Of a stretch of DNA of 64,000 bases, positions 21,409 through 33,398 are shown piece by piece. The stretch is from Diplonema papillatum. Lineage: Eukaryota; Euglenozoa; Diplonemea; Diplonemida; Diplonemidae. The DNA lies in the NCBI GenBank assembly GCA_030068145.1, contig JAPJBO010000318.1, positions 62,001 to 126,000 on the forward strand, in the 5' to 3' direction. The notes beneath the pieces were generated by a model. That model made no database searches and was not told the DNA's origin. It was given only the letters and a program-made list of their open reading frames with translations. Both the position numbers and the translations under genes were made by a program. Position 1 is the stretch's first letter; the number at the start of each line of letters is the position of its first letter.

Positions 21409-21527
21409 CCCCTCAGAAGCTGGAGTTTAAGCTGGAGTTAAAAAGCGGGTGTCACACCGGCTTTTCGGGTGTGACGCCCGCCCGAAGTGACTCGGGCACA
21501 CCCTCTCTAACTCCAGCTTCTGAGGTA
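21409..21527. repeat. Large imperfect hairpin
   Basis: CTCAGAAGCTGGAGTT near 21413 pairs with AACTCCAGCTTCTGAG near 21508. An inner GTGTCACACC / GGTGTGACG arm adds to it. The upstream flank (TTTAGCGCTATTTGTGGATT) resembles 9740 and 50028, suggesting one dispersed family. Confidence 0.7.
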
Positions 21528-21643
21528 CCGCGTGTGACACAAGGATAATGCGTAAAACCCGGGAGTAGCGTTCTCTAGGTAATTGTCAGAAGACACGGCC
21601 GCGCAGGGGTAACTCTGCACCCTCTCCCCTACAGGCGTGTGGG

Positions 21644-21832
21644 GGTTTTAGAGTTAAAGTTCGCTTGAAATTCCGGGGTTTTGGGGTCTCCGTGTGACCG
21701 TTCATGAATGGGTTCTCTTTAAAGCATGCACTAAATATACAACCCGTAACCATAAAGCCCTTTCTTGCTCTTAGTGCATGCTTTCGTTTTGGGTTATGGC
21801 TAGCCATATCCGGGACTGTTTTGCATGAGTTT
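21644..21832 (+). repeat. Dispersed repeat R4 with an internally inverted segment
   Basis: Begins GTTTTAGAGTTAAAGTTCGC and follows 52009-52170 closely. However, the segment AGCATGCACTAAATATACAA ... CCTTTCTTGCTC (about 21723-21773) is the reverse complement of the corresponding stretch at 52079-52130. The outer parts remain in direct orientation and end GGCTAGCCATATCCGGGACT. Confidence 0.85.
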
Positions 21833-21859
21833 TCGGGAACACGGCACGGGCCCATAAGT

Positions 21860-22035
21860 TTTTAGCCACGTGCAGTGTGCCCAAGTTGGACTTTCTGATC
21901 ATGATCATTTGCCAATTTGCCACCTGGAACCACGTCCAGGTTTTGGGTTCAGGGTGGTGCGGTCAACGAAAACTCTATTTTCCCTTTCTACTTTCTCTTA
22001 CTCTCGCGGTGTACGGTTTTGTCCCGTGTCATCGA
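21860..22035 (-). repeat. Dispersed repeat R5, copy 1
   Basis: Minus-strand copy of a repeat with TTCGTTGACCGCAC, CCTGGACGTGG, TGATCATGATCAGAA and CATGTGGCTAAA. Other copies: 24823-24958, 39405-39570, 52563-52695 and 52768-52892. Confidence 0.85.
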
Positions 22036-22854
22036 GCGGTATGCAACTAAGTAGCGGTATGAAACATTGAGGGGGCTGACCCTGTATTCTTTTGTTTTCT
22101 TGAAAGTATGCCAATACTGCAGGGAATAGTTGACTAGACCTCTTGAGTTTGTGCTAACCACGAATTGGGGGGTCGGGAGAACCTACAAAGCCAAAAGCAG
22201 GACCGACCCCCCCCGTTCGTGAGAAAAAGCGAAGAATAAAAACACCTTTTTTCCATCTATCTTTGTCAAGAGCTGCAACTCAACTATTCTCACCGGAAGG
22301 TCAGTTTTGGACAAAGCAGGTGCTTACACACAAAAACTTCAACTAAAAAAGACAGCGCAAAACTTTTGATCCTAAGTACCACATGCATAATGCGCTAGGT
22401 AGTATTCTGCGGCTAACAAGCCAAAACGCTTTGTCTTCGTCCCACCGCACTGCTCGCCGGATATAGTACGACTGGAATGGTATCCTAATCCATACGGTCG
22501 GTAGGTCCATTTGTTCTAGGGTAGGCATATTTCGAGACTGGAGGTCCTATGAACATGCAATGTGAATAGCCTCTATTCGAGCCAACCCGGCTTTTTTAAA
22601 GTTGCGAAAAGTGTATTGTTTTTGAACTAGATAATAGCGCGGAGTTAGCTTTTTTTTTCCCTTCCGAAAGGTATGCGGGCGGCAGAGCGACCGGTTGTCG
22701 GCCTTCAGACCGGTAGGCCCGGATTCGAAACCCGCCTGTCACATTTTCCCGGTCGAAGATTGTTTCGAGGTTTGTTGCGTTTCGGGGTCTCATGTGCCCG
22801 AAATTTGCGTTTCTTGCGGAGTTTCTCAGTATCTCGCGGTATTTGGGTCACTCT
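22036..22854. other. No recognisable gene
   Basis: 22130-22245 is an inverted relative of 3080-3175. A tRNA-like stretch at 22675-22742 was examined and rejected. Confidence 0.4.
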
Positions 22855-23010
22855 GTCGGCCCCGGAAGAGGGCCGGCGGGGAGGGGACGGACGGGAAAAG
22901 GCTGCCCCAGGGGGGCGGCGGGGGGGGTCCGGGGGGGGCGGCCCCCCCCCGGGTACGAGCGCCAAACCTTACCCGTGCTCGGTGGGTCGGAGGGGGGTGT
23001 TCCCCCCCCA
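22855..23010 (+). repeat. G-run-rich segment
   Basis: Runs of three to nine G alternate with C runs on the same strand (for example GGGGGGGTCC and GGCCCCCCCCCGGG). Both strands could form G-quadruplexes. No gene seen. Confidence 0.6.
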
Positions 23011-23309
23011 CGAGCACCGACCTTACGCTTCGTGCCCGAATTTTTGTGTTTCCGACGATCCGAATGGACGTACATATTGGTGTCTTTCGACCTTTTGGAT
23101 GCTTGTGAAGTTCAGCTTAGTGCGTGCTTGTGGTGATCGGTGGGGTTCCCAAAAGAAAATGTTCCGTGCTATCGTATCTTCGAGCTAGACTTGATCTCGT
23201 GCATTAGCCAAGTGGCCCATTCTGTTGCTTTTCCGCTGGGCTCCTTATAGCGGACTCGCGCGCAAACAGACAGTATGACTGCTGTGTTGTTGTTTTTTTT
23301 TTTAGTACC

Positions 23310-23465
23310 AGCGCTTAGCGAACTTAGCAACGCCCGAACTTAGCAACGCCCGAACTTAGCAACGCCCGAACTTAGCAGCAACTTAGCTTCACCAGAACTC
23401 AGCAGTGCCCGAACTTAGCTTCGCCCGAACTTTACTGTTCCCCGAACTTTAACTGCTGCCTCCAG
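23310..23465 (+). repeat. Short minisatellite
   Basis: CGAACTTAGCAACGCC repeated about eight times with variants (CGAACTTAGCTTCGCC, CGAACTTTACTG). Confidence 0.85.
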
Positions 23466-24822
23466 TCTCGCCACGCGCCGGCCTTTGCCGAGCGCACGTA
23501 CTTTTGTTTGCGTACGTGAGTGAACCCTGTTTTGAACTATTTAGCACAGCACGCTGCCATCCGACACTTTTTGATACATACAAGCAAGCTTGTTACCATA
23601 AGAAACACACATCCCAACCCCACACGACGGGGAGCTTCTGTGTCCGCGAACAAACGCAACGGAAAGAGTGCGACTGGCATACCATCGATTGTGACGCCCC
23701 ACGATGCTGCTGGCCTAGGTATCGACTTCGGCGTGTTTGGAAACGACTGGTCCGAATCAGCCTGAGACATGATCTCTGCAAAGCGTTTGTGTCCATTTGC
23801 AAAAAGCACAGATTCTTTGACGATCACCGCTTTTTACACTCGTTCTCTTCTCTACTTACTATCTTTCTCTCTTTTACTCACTTTGGGTCTTTGGCTAGCC
23901 AGAAATCGGAAGACTCCTGCGACCGACACCACGAACACATTCGCAATGAATGTGGCCCTGGGCCGCCCCATCACGGGGGTTGGGAGGAATCTCAGCTTAA
24001 TGGATTAGACAAAACACTGCGTAACGTATACCACCTATAGGAGTGCAGGTCCGTAATAATAAGGTTATGAAACGTTGAGGGCACTAGTCCTCTTCATTCT
24101 TTTTCACCGCGGTTCAGGGATTATTCTAATCCCCAAAATTCGGGAACAAATAATAGAAATCCTCTCTCCTATGCTTGTGTCTGTCACTCATGTCCACCGC
24201 TCCTGCTCTGCTTGCCGCGCGCCGTATGGTTGGAGTAAAGGTGAAGCCAGAAAGCTGCTAATCTTGCTGCTGACCACATGAAGTGGTGCATCATTGCGCG
24301 AAGTCGCTTGTGTGAGGTCGGGTTTGCGGCAAACCTGTCGTTCGGATTATTATTAGTCTTCAAAGAAAGTTGAAGTATGGCTAGACAAGCTTATTTGCCT
24401 ACAGTAGTAGTAGTAGTATGTGTCGTCTGCCGAAGCAACCGGAGACAGCAGGCGCAGGGGGCAGGTCTTGCTTTACTTTTCTCTTCTTCATGGAGACCCG
24501 CCCCCGGCAATCCCGACCAATCACTGTCGAGAAAGGTTTGCGCCTATTGTGATGAGGTGGTTGACCAGGCCCCCACGAAGCCTTATACACAACACGGCTA
24601 CAACACGAGGATGCAGCCCTGCTTAGGTGTGCACTCAGCCATCAGGCCATTGGCTAAGCACCACTTTTGTGGCCCTCTATTCGCCGGGCGGTGCTGTCAG
24701 CACTTGTTCCGCGTCGCATCAAGTACATGATGCTGGCGGTTGGGGGATCGGCGACCGCGACTCAATGAAGGTGCGGTCAACAGTGTCGCCACGTGAAGGC
24801 CCCCCCATGACACCTACAACAT
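23466..24822. other. No supported gene
   Basis: A left end of the 15648-type element is visible at about 23496-23605 (TTTTGTTTGCG..., CACGCTGCCATCCG, CTTTTTGATA). Remaining frames are short and unconvincing. Confidence 0.4.
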
Positions 24823-24958
24823 GATTTTCGTTGACCGCACTACCCTGAGCCCAAATCCTGGACGTGGTTTCAGGTGGCAAATTTGGCAAATGATCATGAT
24901 CAGAAGGTCCTACTTGGGCGGTTCAGTTTCCTCACACATTGCATGTGGCTAAAAAAAA
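24823..24958 (+). repeat. Dispersed repeat R5, copy 2
   Basis: TTTTCGTTGACCGCACTACC ... TGATCATGATCAGAAGGTCC ... CATTGCATGTGGCTAAAA, nearly identical to 39448-39570. Confidence 0.9.
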
Positions 24959-24973
24959 AGAACTTAAAATAAA

Positions 24974-25590
24974 ATGTCGACTTACTCCGAAAGGGTGGTC
25001 ATAGACCTGGGCCAGATGGAAGACCAACTGGACCACCTACTTGCGATCAGCGGGCCAAAGGCAGAAGCGGCAGACGTCATTGCGGAATCCCCGGGGAATT
25101 GCGATATTGGGCAGGGCGGTGAAAGACTACTACCATGCCGCGGGGTTCTTCTCCGAGAACGCCTGCGAACTGCTCGTGCGGAATCCCGACGAAGCAGTGG
25201 AAAAAGTCATCGACGCCGTAGCCGAGAAGGGGGTTTCGGCGCACCTCGTTCAATGGGCGAAACCAGAGGAAGGATGGACCCGGTTGGATGCGTTCCGGAC
25301 CAAAGCCAGCCGCACCTGGAGCTCCGGAAAGCGCTGAGGCTGACAAAGGCAGAAGGGAGGATCGTCCGGGACAGCGCAAACGGGTTCACCATCTACGTCA
25401 AAGACGGGTTGTCCTCCGGGGTATTGGGCCCCCTGTCAGACCTCGCCCATGCAGCCGGGATCGCAATGAAGCACAACAACGCAGGAACCAGCTGCGGAGA
25501 GAGAGACAGGAACAAGTGCGTCAAGAGTTCGGTGTCACCGGAGTTGATCGGCTCGCGCATCGTGTAGAGCGGGTGTCGAGGTGGTGATGG
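24974..25590 (+). pseudogene. Frameshifted ORF, possibly a transposon-encoded protein
   Basis: Starts ATGTCGACTTACTCCGAAAG with plausible protein (MSTYSERVVIDLGQMEDQLD). Protein-like sequence then moves to another frame (AVKDYYHAAGFFSENACELL, NPDEAVEKVIDAVAEKGVSA) and returns near 25320 (LELRKALRLTKAEGRIV, GFTIYVKDGLSSGVLG). At least two frameshifts are needed, so this is a decayed gene or contains unrecognised introns. I recognise no family. It begins directly after a dispersed repeat, which hints at a mobile-element origin. Confidence 0.4.
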
Positions 25591-26861
25591 GGAAGCTCCG
25601 AGTGCAGCCAGTTCTTGGCCTTCTCCCAGGGTTGATAGTCTACGTGGTTAAAGGGCTAAGCGAAGAAGTGGACGTAGGGCCAGCTTCACGTCTCCGTTCG
25701 GAGGGGACATCCGCTTTGAGACACTGGACTACCTCGTTCGGAGGGAGGAGGTGAAGAGAAAGCCGGGGGCTCGGGCTCCCACGAGCATTGACCGTTTGAG
25801 CGACAGCAGTGAAGCGACGGGCGTGGACAAGGTGGCAGAGTGAGAAGTAGAGGCACCCACAACCAGGATCGGGAGGTGAGGCGAGGATGGAACCAGAGTC
25901 GACCCCAATAGGTGCAAAACTCGAGCCCGGGCCTCGTGGAAAAAGCGGATGAGGCACTCAACAGCGACAAACCTTCGCTTTTCGGTCTGACGGCAGAGAC
26001 AACTGGGTCGCCTGCTGTAGGAGACAAGCGGCCCAAGCAAGAGCGGAGACTGACCACCAGCGAAGACACCGGTGCATTCGGCAGGTGAGTTGTTACACAC
26101 TTATTATCGGATGCCGACTTCCATGGCCATCGTCCTGCTGTCAAGATGCACCGACACGCTTTGTGGGATCTGATGAGCGATCACTCGGACACCTTAAGTC
26201 AGCTCTCGGTTCATCCCGCGTCGCCAGCCCTGCTTACCAGAAGTGGCCCACTTAGAACCAGGATTCTACGTCAGGGTTCAATGAAGTAAGGAGCATTAAC
26301 CCGTCCCCACCCGATAAGTAGCAATGGGCTCGTTACCAACTGAAGTGCCAACGGACCCTTTTTGCGCCACTAACCATCAAGCCTCCTCCCGAACAATAAC
26401 GCCGCGAGTGCCGCCGGCACCGCATCACCGAGAAGAACCCCAGCCATCATCAACCAACCAACGATCCTGCCTTCATCCCCCGATCATCCCTAATGCTCCT
26501 ATCCCCCGAGCAGTAGCTACGTCAACAATTCGTCCATCAACAACAACATCAGCATCATCATCATTATCACCAGCAGCACCATCACCATCACCATCACCAT
26601 CACGTCGAACCGCTGCACCGCTGTTACCGCTGTTACCACGCAATCACAACACCGCCGTAGATCCCCCACACACATTCCCCGGCCACCAGCCAACCAACCA
26701 CAAGGACCTTCATTCCAATCAACGATTCCTAGCCACTGCGTGGTCCCTGGGGGTCCTGATGCGTAAGCGTTCAACAAAAAAGACCCATTTTGTAGTTGTA
26801 TTGTTTCTCCCCCTCTAGCCTCCTTCGAAGTAAGCACAAGGCAGCCCCTCGAGTATTTTTT
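25591..26861. other. No recognisable gene; ATC/ACC-rich tract
   Basis: 26535-26610 is a simple (ATC/ACC)n tract. 26762-26855 is the repeat also found at 20029. Frames here look random. Confidence 0.4.
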
Positions 26862-27437
26862 TGGCCTTCACGAATATCTTTAACGGGGAAATTTGCACAC
26901 CGGTTGTACCTTGGTTGGCGTCGATAGACCGTGGGGAGAGGAGGTTGCCGGATCGGGACCCCAGGACGACGGAGCTGCCGAGCCCCGTCACCGACGACAG
27001 CGTGGCGTTGAGGCTGAGCCCGTACACGTCGTCCTGCGGGCTGGTGGCCCGCGAGCTCGCGCCCTCCTGCAGACTCGCCAGGCTGCGCATGGTCCCGTCC
27101 AGGCACGGGGACCCTGGCCGGATTGGGCGGCGGGGGGAAATCTTAGTTTACTGCTCTGCCACAACACTGCCTCTCGTGCATGATTGATGCTAGCATCAAG
27201 TCTTCTTTTCGAAGAAGATGTCTATAGAAAGTCTTCTTGTAAAAAATGACGAAAGGGAGTGCAGGACCGTAAATAGGGGCTATGCTGAAATTTAACGAGG
27301 GAAAAATGTGGCTTAGGGTTTAATGTTTGATAACAGAACACTATGCTACAATGAAGATGTTGTCAGAACGCAAAAACTAGAAAAGGAAGAGAAGAGTGGC
27401 ACTCCCTAAGTAGGGTATGAAACCTTTTTTTTTTTTT
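26862..27437 (-). pseudogene. 3'-end copy 2 of channel gene 1
   Basis: About 265 bp (26862-27128) repeats the last coding part of the channel gene at 28041-28302 (translation SLASLQEGASSRATSPQDDV). It breaks at CCCTGGCCGGATTGGGCGGC, where the gene continues with a different spacer. The following 310 bp is shared with copy 1. The offset to the next copy is 577 bp. Confidence 0.9.
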
Positions 27438-27974
27438 TTGGCCTTCACGAATATCTTTAACGGGGAAATTTGCACACCGGTTGTACCTTGGTTGGCGTCG
27501 ATTGACCGTGGGGAGAGGAGGTTGCCGGATCGGGACCCCAGGACGACGGAGCTGCCGAGCCCGGTCACCGACGACAGCGTGGCGTTGAGGCTGAGCCCGT
27601 ACACGTCGTCCTGCGGGCTGGTGGCCCGCGAGCTCGCGCCCTCCTGCAGACTCGCCAGGCTGCGCACGGTCCCGTCCAGGCACGGGGACCCTGGCCGGAT
27701 TGGGCGGCGGGGGGAAATCTTAGTTTACTGCTCTGCCACAACACTGCCTCTCGTGCATGATTGATGCTAGCATCAAGTCTTCTTTTCGAAGAAGATGTCT
27801 ATAGAAAGTCTTCTTGTAAAAAATGACGAAAGGGAGTGCAGGACTCCGTAAATAGGGGCTATGCTGAAATTTAACGAGGGAAAAATGTATCTTGGGTTTG
27901 AAGGGGAGGCTTAGGGTTTAATGTTTGATAACAGAACACTATGCTACGATGAAGATGTTGTCAGAACGCAAAAA
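27438..27974 (-). pseudogene. 3'-end copy 1 of channel gene 1
   Basis: 27439-27705 repeats the end of the gene with very few differences, with the same breakpoint as the neighbouring copy and a T tract at its left edge (an A tract in gene sense). The offset to the gene is 601 bp. It cannot encode a channel. Confidence 0.9.
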
Positions 27975-30900
27975 CTAGAAAAGGAAGAGAAGAGTGGCAC
28001 TCCCTAAGTAGGGTATGAAACCTTTTTTTTTTTTTTTTTTGGCCTTCGCGAATATCTTTAACGGGGAAATTTGCACACCGGTTGTACCTTGGTTGGCGTC
28101 GATAGACCGTGGGGAGAGGAGGTTGCCGGATCGGGACCCCAGGACGACGGAGCTGCCGAGCCCCGTCACCGACGACAGCGTGGCGTTGAGGTTGAGCCCG
28201 TACACGTCGTCCTGCGGGCTGGTGGCCCGCGAGCTCGCGCCCTCCTGCAGACTCGCCAGGCTGCGCATGGTCCCGTCCAGGCACGGGGACCCTGGCCGGA
28301 TCAACGGATTGGGCGGCGGGTTGGGAGGCGGCTGGTCGGGAAATGACGAGGTTTGCGGGGTTTTCGCCGGGTGCTGCTGCTGGTTGTGCTGGTGGTGGGT
28401 TTGGCTGGCCTGCGGGGCGATTGGCTGGCTGGTTTTTTCGATGACGAGACCGAGGGTGTTGAGCAGGGCTTCCACCATGTGTTCGACGCGTTGTACGGTC
28501 TGCGAGGTGTTTTCGCAGCGGTCTTCGAGCCTCGAAAGTCGGGCCGTCAGCTCGAGGAAGGGTCGAGAGCCCCTTGCGATCGGCGCCGGGTGCAGCGTGA
28601 TGTCCGGCAGCTTCTGCCGGTAGCTTCCGGCGGTCGGCGTCGTCGCCTTCCGCCGCAGCGGCGACGAGCCGGGACGGTCCTCACCGTCGGTGCTCACGCT
28701 CTGCACGGAGTCGTGCCTCGATATCCTTTTGTCGGCGTATCCAGCTCCCGCCACCCCTCGCGACCCATCGCTGTTGAGATCCAACGCAAACGGAGTGTTC
28801 CCTGTGTGGCTAAGAACCGACCCACTCCCCCTCCCTTCCGAGTCGAGCGCCCCTACCTCCGGTGAGTCTGGCACGAAGGTAGGCGGCAGCAAAGTGAGGG
28901 CGACGACCCCCGTCGCCTGGAAGGAATCTTCTATCAGTTGCAGCATCTGGTGGCTGTCGACTTGCTCGTCTTCGATCGACGCGAGGTGCATCCCCGGGAC
29001 GATCCCGACGCGCGAGGCGGCGCTGTTGTCGTCGACCGCCGCGACGACAAAACCCTCGGAGGCCTCCTCCCACGAAATGCCCAAAAAATCGCTCGGTCCC
29101 GTCATTTCGAGCTTGAACACCGTGCCGTGGGTGCTCTGCTGGATCTGCCGCTTGACCATCTCCTCCTGCACCGCCTGCTTCATCGAAGAATACTTCCGTA
29201 TCAGCCCAAAGAAGTCGCCCTTGTCAAGGCGGAAGAGCTCACAGTACGTCAGCGTCGTGATGCTTGCGGTCCGCTTGCTCTCCGTCAGCAGCGCAATCTC
29301 GCCGAAAAACCCACCCGGTTTGATGACCCCCCACAGATCGCCATCCGGGCTGGTGACCTCAGCGAGGCCGTGGCCGAGGAAGAACATCTCCTTCCCGTCG
29401 TCGCCGGCTTCGATGACCCGCCGTTCCGGTTCCAAAACGAAGTTTTTCAGCGCGTTCGCGAGGCTGATGAGGCACTCGATCGGCTGGTGCTTGAACATCG
29501 GGACTTGGCTGATGAACTTCATTCGCACGAACAATCCGACGCGGTTGCGCATCACGCTCGGCAGCGACGACAAGACCTTCATAAACTCCCCACTCAAATC
29601 GCTGTGCAGCTGGTGGTACTGGAACGCGAGAACTTCGCACGCAAGCTGGTCCGGGATGTTGAACTTGTTGAGGACGCTGAGCGTCTCCTTCATCTTGTCA
29701 ACTCGCTCGCTCTCCACGTCGCCCTTCTGCATCCTCGACGAGATCTTCGAAATCACGATGCCGTTGACCACGACGCCGACGATGAACAAAAACGTCGCGA
29801 AAAGCTGCTCCACCCGGGTGTCTACCGGCACGTCTCCGTACCCAACCGTCGTGACGGTCATCACCGCCCAGTAGAGGGACTGCACATAGGAGTACTCTTT
29901 GTCGGTGGTACCTCGCACTCCTCCGATTTTGAGGAGGATCCAGCAGATGGTTATGAGGTTGATCGCGAGGGCGCAGTAAAAGACCAGGCGGAGCATCGGA
30001 ACCACGGAGTACTGGTACTTGACGGAGTGCGGGCCCAGCTTGACGGGGGTAACGACTTCGAAGAGTCGGCGAACCGCCAGCAGCTTGAGGAGGCGCAGGT
30101 GGGAGAAGCTGAGGTACAGCCACCCACCCAAAAACCCTTCTCCGAACACCAGCAGCAGGACCAAATCCACCGGCATTGCCGCCAGCACGTCGGTTGCCAA
30201 CCCGGTCTGCGCGTACTTCGCCCGGATCCTCCGCTTGTCCTCCACCAGCGTGCCGGAAGCGCTGTCCAGGTACCCCGTGTTCAGCCGAACCGCGATGTCG
30301 GCTATAAAAATGGTCGACGCAAAGACTTCGAGGACGGTCTGCCCGATTTCGCCGGCGATCAGACCGCTGCGGCTCATCGCGTACTGGGCCGGGATGAAGA
30401 TACCGTAGTACAGGCAACACGCCATCAGGAGCGTGTCCCAGTACCACAGCTTCATGTCGTCGGGTTGGATGCATTCCGACCGCAGCGCTGTGCGTGGGGT
30501 AAAAATATCTTGTTTTTCTGTTGTTTATACAATTTCTGCACGTACATAGAGTTGCTTCGTAACCTTTCACGGGGGGCGACTATAGATGGCCTGGCCACGT
30601 AGGACCGTAATGTTTACAGAGTGAAAGTTCGCTTCTTCAGAAAACACGAATTTTCTAAGATCTCAAGCGTACCGCAAGAGTATAGATGGTAGGACCGTAG
30701 TTAACACACAGTGAAACTTCGCTTTTTCAGAAAAACACGAATCTTCTATAAGATCTGCTAAACGTACAGCATGAGTAACTTCGTGACGCCAACCCGGGTT
30801 GGGCGTACTTCGCCCGGATCCTCCGCTCGTCCTCCACCAGCGTGCCGGAAGCGCTGTCCAGGTACCCCGTGTTCAGCCGAACCGCGATGTCGGCTATAAA

Positions 30901-32641
30901 AATGGTCGACGCAAAGACTTCGAGGACGGTCTGCCCGATTTCGCCGGCGATCAGACCGCTGCGGCTCATCGCGTACTGGGCCGGGATGAAGATACCGTAG
31001 TACAGGCAACACGCCATCAGGAGCGTGTCCCAGTACCACAGCTTCATGTCGTCGGGTTGGATGCATTCCGACCGCAGCGCTGTGCGTGGGGTAAAAATAT
31101 CTTGTTTTTCTGTTGTTTATACAATTTCTGCACGTACATAGTTAGAGGACGAGTTGCTTCGTAACCTTTCACGGGGGGCGACTATAGATGGCCTGGCCAC
31201 GTAGGACCGTAATGTTTACAGAGTGAAAGTTCGCTTCTTCAGAAAACACGAATTTTCTAAGATCTCAAGCGTACCGCAAGAGTATAGATGGTAGGACCGT
31301 AGTGTTAACACACAGTGAAACTTCGCTTTTTCAGAAAAACACGAATCTTCTATAAGATCTGCTAAACGTACAGCATGAGTAACTTCGTGACGCCAACCCG
31401 GTTTGGGCGTACTTCGCCCGGATCCTCCGCTCGTCCTCCACCAGCGTGCCGGAAGCGCTGTCCAGGTACCCCGTGTTCAGCCGAACCGCGATGTCGGCTA
31501 TAAAAATGGTCGACGCAAAGACTTCGAGGACGGTCTGCCCAACTTCGCCGGCGATCAGACCGCTGCGGCTCATCGCGTACTGGGCCGGGATGAAGATACC
31601 GTAGTACAGGCAACACGCCATCAGGAGCGTGTCCCAGTACCACAGCTTCATGTCGTCGGGTTAGCGCTGTGCGTGGGGTAAAAGGCTTGTTTTTTTAGAC
31701 TGTTTCTTGTAGTAAGCGGTGGGTTTTTTGAAGTCTCCGTTTGACTTGTGAGGCGAGGGGGAAGGGGGGGGTTTCCTTTTGTGCTGTTAGAGCAGGGTCT
31801 GGGCAGTGTGTTTTCATTCCTTTACGTACTTTGTGTCGCTTTTACTTTACTGTTTACTGTCACATATGGTTGCGCATCGGTGTAACTTCGTTTTTTCTGT
31901 CATTCACACAATACTGTACGTACATAGTTCGACGACAGGTTGCTTGATAATCTGGTACCCCGTGTTCAGCCGAACCGCGATGTCAACCGGGTTTTCGCAT
32001 CGACGCTTTGATGCAAGATGTCGAAGGCAGTGGTTTGAGACCAAATTGTCAGATTAATAGTAGAGTCATACGACTTCAATCCCTTCGGTTCTTTGTCTGG
32101 TAGCTATTGTCGAGCATTTCCTTCCAAGCTGGCGCTCATGTCGCTCATGTAACAACAAAAACACTTCCGGCAGACCTGTGTTCAATCGTTCGATTGTCTT
32201 GTCGGACTTGCCGAGGACGCCACGTTCCATGACGGAGCTGGACTTGAGAGAAACTTCCGATCGCTTCGCCCGGCGCCTGGCAGCGAGGTTGCTTACCATC
32301 CTGCGAGCCGACGGCGGGACTGAGAGCGGCCGGAGGTTTTCTTCGGTGAGCAGGTTCGCGGAGCTCCTGCCGAAGGTGCGCTTCATGAACTCCGACTCCG
32401 ACGACCGCTTGCCCTGCTCGCCGGCCTGCGCCAGCAGCGTGATCCCGTTGGTGCTGCCATTGTGCGGCTGCTCCGAGTCTGCGTGCGAGCTCTCGCTGCC
32501 AAACCCCCTGCTGGGCCCCCGGACCAAGCGGTGGTTGCTCGACCGCTCGTCGGGAGACTGCAAGTTGGGCGACTGCAAGTTGGAGGCGGAGAACGATGGA
32601 CCTTGTGCTTCCAACGTCAAGGGTGACGCGGGCACTGCCAT
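27975..32641 (-). CDS. Cyclic-nucleotide-gated K+ channel-like protein with a PDZ-like domain (channel 1)
   Basis: Two exons, 992 aa predicted. Exon 1 is 32641-32176: its ATG directly follows an in-frame TGA. The phase-1 donor ACAG|GTCTGC joins the acceptor CACAG|CGCTG at 30487, and exon 2 runs to the stop at 27975. The joined sequence KSDKTIERLNT-ALRSECIQPDD aligns with channel 2 at the same place, which supports the splice. Six-TM channel of the CNG/HCN/EAG type: membrane segments run from about residue 168, with an S4-like LRLLKLLAVRRLF. The K+-type filter TVGYGD is at 369-374 and a C-linker follows. A cyclic-nucleotide-binding fold lies at about 484-591, with FGEIALL (550-556) and KRTASI supplying the phosphate-binding Arg. 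A PDZ-like domain follows at about 624-690 (VGIVPGMHL), then a coiled-coil-like segment and a proline/glutamine-rich tail. Likely a plasma or ciliary membrane channel. The terminal KKKKKK comes from an A tract, so the exact C-terminus is uncertain. Confidence 0.9.
30783..31145 (-). pseudogene. Intronic copy 1 of the 5' part of channel 1 exon 2
   Basis: Lies inside the channel 1 intron (30488-32175). It repeats S1-S2 coding sequence together with the splice acceptor CACGCACAG|CGCTGCGG, then diverges after about 300 bp of coding sequence. Offset from the gene is 592 bp. The frame from its acceptor stays open through MKLWYWDT...ERRIRAKYAQ and stops soon after. Confidence 0.9.
31384..31680 (-). 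pseudogene. Intronic copy 2 of the 5' part of channel 1 exon 2
   Basis: As copy 1 but with about 17 bp deleted just downstream of the acceptor (GTCGGGTTAGCGCTGTGCG). Offset from copy 1 is 604 bp. Substitutions versus the gene are few, so the duplication is recent. Confidence 0.9.
31681..32079. other. Intronic sequence of channel 1
   Basis: AT-rich intron. A fragment at about 31952-31985 (GGTACCCCGTGTTCAGCCGA) is a further short piece of channel 1 exon 2. 32080-32150 matches the end of repeat R3. Confidence 0.6.
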
Positions 32642-32819
32642 TCAGCCCACACCCCCTCCCCTTCCACCCACTCCCAGCTCCTTCGGTTAATTGTATGACG
32701 CCGGTGTTTTCGCATTCTTCGCCTGTTCTGAAATTTCACTCGCAAAAAGGGTTTCCCATCGCTGTGCTACAGTGTGTGTGTACACTTGATAAACGTGAGG
32801 CTGTCACCCGCGACAGAAC

Positions 32820-33390
32820 AGTCTAAAGACAGTCCGCCAAGACAGTATAAAGACGCACTAATCGACAGAACAGTTTGAAGACAGTCCGCCAAGACAGTAT
32901 AAAGACACTCTAATAGACAGAACAGTTTGAAGTCAGTCCGCTGAGACGGTATAAAGACACTCTAATAATAGCCTGATGACAGGATACTTTCGGTGAGCAG
33001 GTTCGCGGAGCTCCTGCCGAAGGTGCGCTTCATGAACTCCGACGACCGCTTGCCCTGCTCGCTGGCCTGCGCCAGCAGCGTGATCCCGTTGGTGCTGCCA
33101 TTGTGCGGCTGCTCCGAGTCTGCGTGCTTATTCGCCTGTTCTGAGATTTCGCTCGCAAAAAGGGTTTCACATCGCTGTGTTACAGTGTGTGTGTACACTT
33201 GATCAACATGGGTTGTTTCACCCGCGATGAAACAGTCTGCAGAAGACAGTTTGAAGACACTCTCTTAAGGGTTCTGTCACCCGCGATAGAACAGTCTAAA
33301 GAAAGTCCGCTAAGACAGTATAAAGACACTCTAATAGACAGAACAGTTTAAAGACAGTGGTATAAAGACACTCTAATAATAGCCTAATGA
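32820..33390 (+). repeat. Minisatellite upstream of channel 1
   Basis: Units of about 60 bp with GACAGAACAGTTTGAAGACA, GTCCGCCAAGACAGTATAAA and GACACTCTAATA, interrupted by an exon-1 fragment. Confidence 0.8.
32989..33135 (-). pseudogene. Upstream copy 1 of channel 1 exon 1
   Basis: Repeats 32338-32485 of the gene with a 6-bp deletion (CTCCGACTCCGACGACC to CTCCGACGACC) and a few substitutions. Flanked by the minisatellite. Confidence 0.88.
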
Positions 33391-33398
33391 CAGGATAC

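Noticed and set aside
22675..22742. tRNA-like stretch (GCGGGCG ... GATTCGAAACCC ... CGCCTGT)
   Set aside because: A 7-bp acceptor-like pairing with two G-U pairs and a B-box-like TTCGAA exist, but the T stem does not pair and no proper D and anticodon arms can be drawn. Too weak to call a tRNA.
28938..30602. Long plus-strand frame opposite channel 1
   Set aside because: Antisense shadow of a GC-rich exon; the minus strand has clear channel domains.
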